From Prunus persica (Eukaryota; Streptophyta; Magnoliopsida; Rosales; Rosaceae): DNA of 64,000 nt. Below are positions 11,900 through 22,103 of the stretch, piece after piece (within the stretch, counting starts at the first letter, position 1; each line of letters starts with the position of its first letter). Under the pieces are notes generated by a model, which did not search any database, was not told where the DNA came from, and was given only the letters and a program-made list of their open reading frames with translations. The stretch covers positions 29,051,664 to 29,115,663 of the forward strand of contig NC_034009.1 of assembly GCF_000346465.2 (NCBI RefSeq), in the 5' to 3' direction. The position numbers and the translations under genes were made by a program.

Positions 11900-12079
11900 T
11901 ATTAGATGACTATTGTCCTTAGGACTCTTATCTTGTATTTACGTTTATCTTCTTGGTTATCTGATAACATTGTATCCTTATCATATTTGATATAGGACTC
12001 TATCTGTAATACTGTATAAATCAATACAATATGCCCTCATGAAGATTGAGGCTTTACCCCATACGTTCTATTCCTTTCA
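11900..12079 (+). repeat. 5' LTR of the gag-less copia element
   Basis: 180 bp, identical base for base to the 3' LTR as far as I can read. It contains a CTGTATAAATCAATAC promoter-like box near 12012-12028 and ends TTCCTTTCA, immediately followed by the primer-binding site. Confidence 0.93.
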
Positions 12080-12130
12080 TGGTATCAGAGCCTAGTTACT
12101 TACAGTCTGAAAATTCTCTTCTATCTATCT

Positions 12131-14452
12131 TATTGGGCTGAGGCTATGCATACTGCTGTATATTTAATTAATCGTCTTCCTTCTAAAGTTTTGGGACTAC
12201 AGTCTCCGTATCAAATTCTTTTTCATAAAGAACCCAACTTTGCTTTTCTTAAAATTTTTGGGTGTGCATGTTTTCCATATCTTCGTCCTTACAATACTAA
12301 TAAACTTCACTTACGATCTGTTAAGTGTGTCTTTCTGGGCTACTCCTTAGATCATCAAGGTTATCGTTGTTTAAACTTGATCACTAACAGAGTTTTTTTA
12401 TCCCGTCATGTTATTTTTGATGAACATTGCTTTCCCTTTCAAGAGACCAAGGGCCCTCATGCCCCAATTTCTTCTTCCTCTTCTGCGGATTCTGCACCAC
12501 CTTTACAAATTTTTGGGTCTTTTCCCAACCAGCTGGCTGCCTCACAGCCCCATAGCCACCAAATTGTCACGCCACCTCACATATCCTCCAGCCCACACTT
12601 ATCTTCTCTCTTGCCCAATACCACATCTAGTCCCACAGCCGTTGCCTCCCAAATACTCCAACACTCCCCACCTAGTTCTCTCCAAGTTTACCGTCGCACC
12701 CCACATAGAACCATCCTCACTTTTCCCTCTCCTGACCCTGAACCTGTTTTACCAAGTTCCTCAAGACACTCATCACCTTCGGCTACTTCTCGGGTAAGAC
12801 CTTCTACTACTCATTCTATGGTGACTCGTGCTAAAACTGGTGTTCATAAGCCCAATCCTAAATATGCAAATCATGCTTTCTTGGCCTCTTCTAATGATCT
12901 TGTTGAGCCCACTTGTTTCAGCCAGGCTAATAAATTTCAGGAATGGCGGGCTGCTATGGGCGAGGAATTTAATGCTCTTCAACGAGCCGGTACTTGGGTC
13001 CTGGTTCCTCCAATGCCCACCTTGAATGTCTTGCCGAATAAATGGGTGTTTCGTATCAAACACAATTCTGATGGCTCGGTTCAACGTTACAAGGCCCGCT
13101 TAGTGGCTAATGGTTTTCATCAGCAAGAAGGGTTGGATTATGGCGAGACATTTAGCCCAGTTGTGAATCATTCCACCATCCGTCTTATCTTAGCCCTCTC
13201 TGTTCAATTTCAATGGCCCGTTCGTCAGTTGGACGTTCAGAATGCTTTTCTCCACGGCTATCTAGATGATGAGGTTTATATGCGTCAGCCCACTGGGTTC
13301 ATTGACCCCCAATTTCCTGACCATGTTTGCCGTCTTAAGCGTTCTCTGTATGGGCTCAAACAAGCCCCTCGAGCCTGGTTTAAATGTTTCTCCACTCATT
13401 TGGAAGATTTGGGATTCATTGCTTCCACAGCCGACTCTTCTTTATTCATCTATCTTCATGGGTCCATTCGAGTTTATTTATTAATTTATGTTGATGACAT
13501 TTTAATTACAGGCAATGACCCAGCCCACATCTCCAAACTCATTCAAGACTTGAGCCGTCTCTTCTCCATGAAGGACCTTGGGCCTGTTCATTATTTTCTG
13601 GGCATGGAAATTCTTCGCACTCCTAACGGGCTTTCTCTCACTCAATCCAAGTATATAAAGGACTTGTTGACACGCACAAAGATGCAGGACGCCAAACATA
13701 TTTCCTCGCCTGTTGCCAGTGGACGTCGTCTTAGCCTCCATGATGGTGCTCCATTGGATGACCCTTCTGAGTATCGCAGTGTCGTTGGTGCGTTGCAATA
13801 TCTCACTCTCACACGCCCTGATATTGCCTTTGCTGTGAACCATGTCTGCCAGTTTATGCACCAACCTACCTCTACTCATTGGGTTGCTGTCAAACGTATT
13901 CTTCGCTATCTTAATGGTACTTCCACTCATGGCTTGTTCTATAAACCTGGTTCCCTGTCTTTAATGGCTTATTCTGATGCGGACTATGCCGGTGATCCTG
14001 ATGATCGTCGCTCTACGGGTGGCTACTGCTTGTATCTTGGGTCTAATTTAATTTCATGGAGTTCTAAGAAGCAAGGAGGTGTCTCTCGCTCCAGCACCGA
14101 AGCCGAGTACCGCCAACTTGCTTATACTGCTGCTGCAATTTCTTGGTTCCGTGCACTATTTCGTGATCTGCAGCTTTCTCTTTCATGTCCTAAACTTTGG
14201 TGTGACAACATTAGTGCCATCTCCTTGGCCTCCAATCCTGTCTTCCATGCCCGTACTCGTCATGTTGAAGTTGATTATCATTATGTTCGTGAAAAAGTTG
14301 TGCGGCAGGAGCTTGACGTTCGTTATCTTGCTACTCATGACCAAATTGCCGACATTTTTACGAAGGGGTTGTCTATTCCACGTTTCCAGCTGCTGACCTC
14401 CAAGCTTCCAGTGCGTTCCTCCCCTGTCAGCTTGCGGGGGTGTATTAGATGA
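12131..14452 (+). CDS. Copia pol fragment: integrase C-terminus, reverse transcriptase and RNase H
   Basis: One uninterrupted frame; the ATG at 12146 gives 768 residues, and five codons upstream (YWAEA) are still homologous. Order: integrase C-terminal part (TAVYLINRLPSK, then a GCACFPYLRPY block) and a Ser/Pro-rich linker (about 110-225). Reverse transcriptase follows with [30 protein letters not shown] and the catalytic YVDD motif. RNase H comes last, with DADYAGDPDDRRSTGG, STEAEY and the QIADIFTKGL end. The frame runs 10 bases into the 3' LTR before its stop. With no gag, protease or integrase core the element cannot move by itself, but its RT/RNase H shows no visible lesion. Confidence 0.92.
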   Translation, partial: YWAEAMHTAVYLINRLPSKVLGLQSPYQILFHKEPNFAFLKIFGCACFPYLRPYNTNKLHLRSVKCVFLGYSLDHQGYRCLNLITNRVFLSRHVIFDEHCFPFQETKGPHAPISSSSSADSAPPLQIFGSFPNQLAASQPHSHQIVTPPHISSSPHLSSLLPNTTSSPTAVASQILQHSPPSSLQVYRRTPHRTILTFPSPDPEPVLPSSSRHSSPSATSRVRPSTTHSMVTRAKTGVHKPNPKYANHAFLASSNDLVEPTCFSQANKFQEWRAAMGEEFNALQRAGTWVLVPPMPTLNVLPNKWVFRIKHNSDGSVQRYKARLVANGFHQQEGLDYGETFSPVVNHSTIRLILALSVQFQWPVRQLDVQNAFLHGYLDDEVYMRQPTGFIDPQFPDHVCRLKRSLYGLKQAPRAWFKCFSTHLEDLGFIASTADSSLFIYLHGSIRVYLLIYVDDILITGNDPAHISKLIQDLSRLFSMKDLGPVHYFLGMEILRTPNGLSLTQSKYIKDLLTRTKMQDAKHISSPVASGRRLSLHDGAPLDDPSEYRSVVGALQYLTLTRPDIAFAVNHVCQFMHQPTSTHWVAVKRILRYLNGTSTHGLFYKPGSLSLMAYSDADYAGDPDDRRSTGGYCLYLGSNLISWSSKKQGGVSRSSTEAEYRQLAYTAAAISWFRALFRDLQLSLSCPKLWCDNISAISLASNPVFHARTRHVEVDYHYVREKVVRQELDVRYLATHDQIADIFTKGLSIPRFQLLTSKLPVRSSPVSLRGCIR

Positions 14453-14622
14453 CTATTGTCCTTAGGACTCTTATCTTGTATTTACGTTTATCTTCTTGGT
14501 TATCTGATAACATTGTATCCTTATCATATTTGATATAGGACTCTATCTGTAATACTGTATAAATCAATACAATATGCCCTCATGAAGATTGAGGCTTTAC
14601 CCCATACGTTCTATTCCTTTCA
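14443..14622 (+). repeat. 3' LTR of the gag-less copia element
   Basis: 180 bp identical to the 5' LTR; ends TTTCA and is followed by GCTAG, the second target-site copy, then P450 exon 3 resumes. Confidence 0.93.
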
Positions 14623-15902
14623 GCTAGAGGGGTGGAAAAACAATGAAGGAAAAGAGATTGAGGTATTCGAACCATTTAGGATGTTCACTTCTGAAGTGAT
14701 TTCAAGGACTGCTTTTGGCAGCAGCTACTTGGAAGGACAGAACTTATTTGAGAATTTAATGAAGTTATCCTTTTTAATATTCAAAAATGCTCTCACTGTC
14801 AGATTTCCTGGAATCAGGTAATTTTCCATTTAACGAAATTTTGACTTGGGGAATAACCACATTGAAGAAGGGATCATATTCTTATCTGTGTTTCTTCCCA
14901 TCTGCTGCACAGCAGAGAACTATTCTCAACAATATTCTTCAAAGATTATGTCAGTTGCCACTTCTCATGTTTAGGCCTTCATTCAAAATTGCAGTAAGTT
15001 TTTCAAAACTAGCGATGAGATCGAATCAGAGAAGCTTCAGAAAGGAATGCACAACTCCATAATAGGGATTGTTGAGAAAAGAGAAAAGAAGGCAATGGAT
15101 GGAGAAGAAGACAGCTTTGGGAGTGATTTTCTTGGATTACTTTTAAAAGCTCATCATGATACCAATGACAGCCAGAGAATTTCGGTTGATGATTTGGTTG
15201 ATGAGTGCAAGACATTTTACTTTGCCGGACAAGAAACCACTAATAGTATGCTTGCATGGACTGTGTTTCTCCTGGCACTTAATACAGATTGGCAGGAGGA
15301 AGCAAGAAAGGAGGTCCTGCAATTATTTGGTAGACAAAATCCAAATCCTGACGGCCTTTCCAAGTTAAAACTGTAAGAAACTCAAGAACTCGACCTATTT
15401 GCTTTCGATTAATTATGTCTGCAATCCTGTTTTCTTTTTAAATATCCAATCATTTATGTTCATCACCATGCAGATGAGTATGATCATCAATGAGTCTTTA
15501 AGGTTATATCCTCCTGTTGTTTCCGTGGAGAGGAAGGTTAGAAGGGAAGTTAGACTGGGGAAGCTCATTGTTCCTGCTAATGTTGAATTGATAATCCCAA
15601 TTCTAGCAATCCATCATGATCCTGAATTTTGGGGAGAAGATGTGCAACTTTTCAAACCAGAGCGATTCGAGGAAGGGGTTGCTAAAGCTACTCACAATAA
15701 CATAGCTGCATTCTTACCCTTTGGAATGGGACCCCGGACATGTGTGGCCTTCAACTTTGCGATCACAGAAGCAAAGATTGCTCTGTCAATGATTCTCCAA
15801 CGCTACACCTTCACTCTTTCCCCTGCTTATGTTCACTCCCCGTATGAGTATCTCACAGTTCGTCCACAACATGGAGTTCAGGTTGCGCTGCACTCTCTTT
15901 GA

Positions 15903-17326
15903 ACTGTCAAAAGTACCACCAGAATTGCCCATAATCTTGATATTGGTGTTTATAGTATATAGTATACCGGGCAAGATAGCTTAAATAATATACAGGGCAA
16001 CCTCTGAGGCCCTGTTATGAGGTGGCACTAGCTCCCCCTTTATCTTTTTCTTTGTTTTTCGCTGCTTTGCTGCTTGTAATTACGCTTCTTGTAGAACCAT
16101 CATTCAAACAAGCATCGATATTCAGGTAACAAAAGAACCATCAAGTATTCAATTGTACCAACAATACTTGTAGGCCTCATCATTTGGCCCGCAGGCTCAT
16201 GGGCCGATAGGAGTCTGCTCGGCCGATCAAGAAATAGCCCGGCCCAATTTGCGATGGGCTTTGGGATGGCCCGGCCCGCATTGGGCTGGGCTGGGCTTGG
16301 ACTTGGGTGTCTGAAGCCCGGCTTGGCCCGATTAAGCCCAAGAAAGCCCAGTCCAGCTAGCCCACAAAATCCCGGCCTGTTAGGCCCATATACATATATA
16401 ATTATGTATAAGTAAAGGGTTTAGGATTAGGATTATATCACTTGAATCACAAATCCCCCTCTTTCATTTGTGTGTGTGTGTTACTTGTTTGAAACGTTGT
16501 GTTTGTTTCCACTGAATTCTGCTCATTTTTTTTAATTCATTTTTTACATTTGGTCGGCGTAGTGTTCTTCATTTTTCTGTGCTGAATCCAACCATATAAA
16601 GAACACAAAATTTGCATAAACAGTTGAAAAGTTATAGGTCAAAAACTAGACAGATGTCGAAACTAAAAAACAGAGGAAGTTCATAAAACGTGATAAACTG
16701 GTGCTACCATGGTGATACAGTGGTAATAAAGGGATGATAGAAATTGTTGTTTGTGTATATTTTGGGTTTCTTATTTTGTTTCATTTCATTTACTTTTCTT
16801 TACTCATTCCTAGTTTATAATTGGATGATTAGCACATTAATGTGTGTCAATTATTAATACAACAATTATATAAATCAAGAATAAGATGAACAACATATCA
16901 TATCACCAAACATATTCATACCACCAAATATAATCATACCACCAAATATAATCATACTTTTCTTGAACCCATCACCAAGTATTTGCATATTTATATTCAT
17001 ACCATCTTTTTTTTTTAAATATATTTTTTCATACTTATTATTTTTTAAATTTTTTTCTTAAAACATCTTACGGTCTAATTATGATGCAACAGAGTGCCTC
17101 GTTTTGAATGGCACATTGTTGAGCTTAGTCCGACCTGACCCGATGGGCTTTTTCAAGCCCGGCCTATGAGTCAAGCCTGGACTTTGAATTTTCTTAAAAA
17201 ACCCAACCCTGCCAGGCCCGTTATTTTTTCTCTCCTCTTTGAAGCTCGGCCTGGCCCTACCCAAGCCCATTAAATTTGGGCCGGACTTGACGAGTCCTAA
17301 ATACTTATGTCTACATGCAGCTTAAC

Positions 17327-17372
<46 letters not shown>

Positions 17373-18897
17373 GACTTTACTTTAGTGACAACATGCACAT
17401 ACTTCGGAAAGGATGTAAAGTTAAATTTCAAATTTTCTTCATCCTAAATATGATTACAATTTATAGCTATATCTTAAATTTAAGAGAGGCAGGTCAGCCA
17501 TTATTAGCAACACCGATTTTGTCTCCAACTTAATTATCTATAAAACCCGATAATTGTGAAATTTTATTACAAAAAACATTGGTGTTATTAATAGTAAAGT
17601 TGTTTTTTACTTTGTTAATGTTTCTGATGTGAGAACACTATACATCAGAAATATCAAATTTATTCTGCTTGATCTTGAAATTACGGGACAGAGAGTCCTC
17701 AAAACTCGAAAGATAATAAAGAAATAGCAAATTGTTGTACAAGGAAGAAAAAACGAAAGGATCGTGACGAACGTTCGAATATGTCAACTCAAATTTAAAA
17801 CATTTGCATGCTTTTCATCCTTTCATCCTCTTTATTGTCATCACTCTTCCGCACCTTGAGTTTTCTTTTTTGGCCTTATTTAAATGAGCAGGTCCAGCTG
17901 CTAACCGTTGACACATCAGAGCTCAGAAAAATGATGAGTAGTTTCGTAGAAGAAACATTCAGAAAAAGACTCAGTTTGTTTCTGGCTGGCTGCACAATTT
18001 TATTATATTACATGTACGCTATTTTGGATATAATATATGATGCAGCTTAAAACACTCTTACCATATATATATATATATCGATAGAAATGATGGGAAATAT
18101 ATATAATATATATATATATATAGGAAATGTGGCCAGCCTGCTAGCAATATTTATCTATTCTAATGGGATTAACCTATAAGAAATTCCAAATCCATGTATG
18201 ACATGGGCAAATATTATAATCAACCAACCTTGCATTTGGCCAACGCCATCTGACGAGCATCAATATAATATCATGTCAAGTTGATAATCTATCATGTATG
18301 TCAACTATGGCAACTCCTTTTTGTTTGTTGCATATCGTAACACACACATATATATCAATTCCTTCTATTAGGAGATTCCTTTAAATAATTTTATTTGAAG
18401 GACGCTTTTTAGGGTATTTTATGAATTTTTTTTCCAACAATTCAAACTATCTATTTTTTTAAGTCTTCATTCATAGATCATCTTTGAAAAAAAATTAGAC
18501 AAATCAAAAACTGTTTAGACATCATCAAATTCAAGTGATTTTTTGCAGGAATATATACAAAATAAATTATTTGAATTAATGAAATACAATGTATGGTATA
18601 CTTTACAATGGTGTCTCTCATATAAGCTTTTATATATATATATATATATATGGGGTCAAAAATGGCATCTAGTTTGTTTCCAATAATTCATAATGCTCTT
18701 CAAAGGGATGAAAACATACGTCGATCCACAAATATGTCTCGTTTTTAAGACGCTGATACCGATAATAGGGTCGAAATAATTTCATGAAGTCTACAATTTG
18801 GACCCTCATTATTCTAATATAGTAGCTCTGACCTGACCGATTCTAATTATTAGAAATTATCGAAAAGAACAAAGAACACTCGACAGTTGAAATTGAG
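15903..18897. other. Intergenic region between P450 copies 2 and 3
   Basis: No gene seen. 16185-16390 and 17105-17320 are rich in GGCCC/GGGCC words in opposite orientation, typical of subterminal repeats of a non-autonomous hAT-like element, though ends and target duplication are unclear. Between them, 16895-16970 has a tandem repeat of about 18-21 bp (CATACCACCAAATATAAT, about three copies). There is a (GA)n microsatellite at 17329-17374 and TA runs at 18064-18080, 18101-18122 and 18630-18651. Confidence 0.5.
17329..17374. repeat. (GA)n microsatellite
   Basis: About 46 bp of GA dinucleotides broken by a single GGG. Confidence 0.95.
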
Positions 18898-18906
18898 TAT
18901 AAATAG
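18898..18906 (+). promoter_or_regulatory. TATA box of P450 copy 3
   Basis: TATAAATAG lies about 43-50 bp before the ATG at 18949. That is close but usable if the leader is very short; there is no competing TATA nearer the gene. Confidence 0.55.
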
Positions 18907-18948
18907 ATACATCCACAAAGAGGAAAACATATCAATCAAGAAAAAGAA

Positions 18949-20991
18949 ATGAGTTGGTTATTAGGAGACTCGATGTTCACTGTCTCAAGCTGTGTGTGTG
19001 TGTTCCTTGTAATTCTCTTAGCTCTCATCAGGATCTTTCGCAAAGTATGGTGGGTTCCAAATCGCATACAGAAATTCATGGGTCTGCAAGGAATACATGG
19101 CCCTGCTTACAGACTTGTCCATGGAAGCACCAAAGAAATCATGAGCATGAAAAAGGAAGCTATGAGCAGGCCAAGAAACATGTCACATGACATATTCCCT
19201 ACAGTTCAACCTCATACTCACCAATGGACCAAAATATATGGTACGTAGAAGCTCTTCATTAATTAACTTTGGTTTTTATAAATCTTTAATTAGTTCAAAG
19301 ATAAATTTTAGTCGTTTTGTCGCAACAGGGAAGAATTTTCTTCAATGGCAAGGTACTCAACCTCAGTTGCTCATTGCGGAACCTGAGTTGAGCAAAGAGA
19401 TACTAAACAACAAAGATAGGCTCTTTCGAAAACAGAAGTCCCAAGGCTATGTGAAGAAGCTATTTGGAGAAAGTATTTCCATGGCAGAAGGTGAAAAATG
19501 GGTCAAGTTAAGAAAGCTGGCCAACCATGCCTTCCATGGAGAGAGCTTAAAAGTAAGCTATTTTTACTATATAAAAATATATATAAAAAAAAGTAAAAAA
19601 AATAAAAAAATAAAATATATATATATATATGTAGTTTGAAGGGTAAAAGTAAAATTTTCTATCGTGTAAATTTGGTTATTGATCGCATGATGTTGTTGTG
19701 TTACTAGGGTATGGTTCCTGATATGATAACTAGCACTGAGACAATGCTTCAAAGGTGGAAAAATCATGAAGGCAAGGAGATCGAGGTGTTTGAAGAATTT
19801 AGGTTGTTGACTTCAGAAGTGATTTCAAGGTCCGCATTTGGCAGCAGCTACTTAGAAGGGAAGAGAATTTTTGATATGTTGATGGAGTTGACCTCTGTTA
19901 TATTCCAAAATGCTCTCAGGCCCAGGTTTCCTGGCATCAGGTAGCTTCTTTTACCTAAAATGATACCAAAAGAATCCACCATGTTTCTTTTAGCTATTGA
20001 AATTTACACTTGCGAGCAGCAGAGTAGTATTCACAACAAATTTACACTTCTCATGTTTAGTCTATCATTCAAATTTGCAGTATGTTTTACAAAACCAGTG
20101 CTGAGATCAGAGCGGACAAGCTTGAGAAGGGAATACGTGACACCATAGCCGAGATTGTTAAGAAAAGAGAAAACAAGGCCATGAAAGGAGAAGCAGACGA
20201 GTTTGGGAGTGATTTTCTTGGAGTACTTCTGAAGGCTCATCATGATACCAATGAAAACCAGAGGATTTCGTTCGATGACATTGTTGATGAGTGCAAAACG
20301 TTTTACTTTGCTGGACAAGAAACCACTAATGCTCTGCTTGCTTGGACTGTCTTTCTCCTGGCACTCCATCCGGATTGGCAAGAGGAAGCAAGAAAGGAAG
20401 TCCTACAATTATTTGGTCAACAAACTCCAACTCTTGATGGCATTTCCAAACTGAAAACGGTAAGAATGTTAACCAGTTGATTGCTAGCTTATCTAATTAC
20501 AGGCAGAAGCATTGTTCTCAATTAAGTTTTGAAATCCTGATTTTGTTCATTGTTTAATGCAGATGAGTATGATCATCAACGAGTCTCTAAGGTTATATCC
20601 TCCGGTTGTTTCCCTAAATAGGCAAGTTGAAAAGAATGTTAAGCTGGGAGGGCTCGTTATTCCGGCTAATGCTGAATTGCACGTCCCGAATCTTGCATTT
20701 CATCATGATCCTAAATTCTGGGGAGAAGACGTGAACCTTTTCAAACCAGAGAGATTCTCAGAAGGGGTTGCTAAAGCGACTAAAAGTAACACGGTCGCCT
20801 TCTTACCCTTTGGATTGGGACCTCGAACATGTGTGGGCATGAACTTCGCAAACGCAGAAGTAAAGATTGCTCTGGCAATGATTCTACAGCGCTACAGCTT
20901 CACCCTTTCCCCTGGTTATGTCCACTCACCAATTCAGTATATGACAGTTCGGCCACACCGTGGAGTTCAAGTCATACTGCACTCACTGTGA
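18949..20991 (+). CDS. CYP749A: Cytochrome P450, CYP749A-type (CYP72 clan), copy 3
   Basis: Five exons: 18949-19240, 19329-19552, 19708-19940, 20081-20459 and 20563-20991. All are GT-AG, in phase, and give 518 residues, a normal length for the CYP72 clan. Features: an N-terminal membrane anchor (about 7-25) then KVWWVP, the I-helix AGQETT (about 327-332) with the canonical Thr, ESLR (383-386), KPERF, and the haem loop PFGLGPRTCVG with Cys about 466. No lesion is visible, and this is the best candidate for a working enzyme in the cluster. It has the full QRISFDD segment missing in copy 1. Expected to be an ER-anchored oxygenase working with a P450 reductase; substrate unknown. Confidence 0.92.
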
Positions 20992-22103
20992 AACGTGAAG
21001 ACCAAAATTCATTAATTTCAGTAAATGTTGCATTTAATTTCTCCCCTCCCCTCCCACTGGTTATGGTAGCTTTTTTTATTTTTAAGCAAAGACGAAATAA
21101 TAAATGGAATGATATCTTCTTTTTTTGGGGGGTAAATCTCACTTTATTATTCTGAAGTTTATCGACCTTTAGACTTTACTACACGAAGTTTCTTTATATA
21201 AGCAATAGTCTAAACTAGAAGTGGGCTCAGTGTGATTTGGTTTGGTGTTGAGCCAAAATCACACGCCAAACCGAGAGCCTCGGTGGAGGAAAACACAGCA
21301 CCGACGCCAAACCAAAGCACCAGAAAATTGGTGTTGTCGGCAAACCAAACAAACGGTTTGGTTCAGGGTCTTTTTTGTTGTCGCGCCACACGAAGTCGCT
21401 TCCACGGCCTCAGATCTGTGTGCGGCTGCGATGGAGGTGAAGAGGAGAAGTCAAGGCAGCGATGAAGTCGAATGAGATAACACGAGACAGTGAGAGGAGA
21501 GAAGATACAAGGAAAGAGATTCAACCTAAACTACTCTAAATTAATATAATCTACAAATTGACAAAATTATATATAATCTACATGAGATTCAAATTTAAGT
21601 GCAAAAGGACAAACTCACTCCTTGACCAACTAGCCTAGCTCATGTCCGCATCTTTTATATGCAAAGTTCGATGACAAAAAATGGGAGGGGATGCCTTCAG
21701 GAGATTGGGGGTTTGCTACAGAGAACCCCCTATTTTTTAGCCTCCTATAGGAAAACAAGGAAAGTATTACCACAAGGATTGGCCTGAGAGCGCGGAGAGC
21801 CTTAAATTAGTCACCCAGAAAAATCTGTGGGGTAAATGGCATTACAAGACCAAACAAAATAAGCAAGTTAGCATTTGTACATTGAAACAATAATTTCCTT
21901 TGCTAACTACGAGAGACTACAACTGATTTACAATATCGATTTGTCACCTGCTAAAATCAGGTTGAAAAAATGCAAATGGATCCAATGACGAATCTGAGGC
22001 TATGAGGCAAATGCATCTGCCGCCAGAAAAAGGGGAAAAAAAATACCTAATCTATTGCAATCAGAAAATCGATCAATTGTGAAACAAAATTCAAACTATG
22101 TGT
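20992..22103. other. Intergenic region between P450 copy 3 and the J-domain gene
   Basis: The two genes converge here, so this holds both 3' flanks. 21225-21370 has short imperfect inverted words (GATTTGGTTTGGTG against CACCGACGCCAAACC), perhaps a MITE remnant. Otherwise nothing recognisable. Confidence 0.5.

Larger units (their letters stand above)
11900..14622 (+). mobile_element. Gag-less Ty1-copia retrotransposon inserted in exon 3 of P450 copy 2
   Basis: A 2.72-kb element with 180-bp LTRs (11900-12079 and 14443-14622) that read identically, flanked by the target duplication GCTAG (11895-11899 and 14623-14627). A tRNA-Met type primer-binding site TGGTATCAGAGC starts at 12080. A polypurine tract (GCGGGGG) precedes the 3' LTR. 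Only about 50 bp after the primer site the sequence jumps into the integrase C-terminus, so gag, protease and most of integrase are missing. Identical LTRs mean a recent insertion. The 5' edge reads TATTAG instead of TG..., while the 3' LTR is preceded by TG, so a dinucleotide may have been lost at the 5' end. Confidence 0.95.
10462..15902 (+). pseudogene. Cytochrome P450 CYP749A-type pseudogene, copy 2, with two nested insertions
   Basis: Exon remnants: exon 1 at 10462-10580 and 11276-about 11400 (split by a solo LTR), exon 2 at 11487-11709, exon 3 at 11857-11899 and 14628-14817 (split by a copia element), exon 4 at 14995-15372, exon 5 at 15474-15902. Lesions relative to copies 1 and 3: a TAA at 11342-11344 where the others have GAA; a deletion of roughly 60 bp removing the end of exon 1 and its splice donor; a 1-bp deletion near the start of exon 2; a 1-bp deletion at the end of exon 4 (378 instead of 379 nt); and haem-loop CVG changed to CVA. 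Exon 3 without the insertion is exactly 233 nt as in the paralogues, and exon 5 is fully open. It cannot make a P450. It lies in the same orientation as its neighbours. Confidence 0.95.

Noticed and set aside
12773..13930. Minus-strand frames of 103 and 142 codons inside the copia element
   Set aside because: They are antisense to the clear RT/RNase H frame and match no family pattern.
16185..17320. GGCCC-rich inverted subterminal regions as a defined hAT element
   Set aside because: No clean termini or 8-bp duplication could be fixed, so no mobile-element entry was made.
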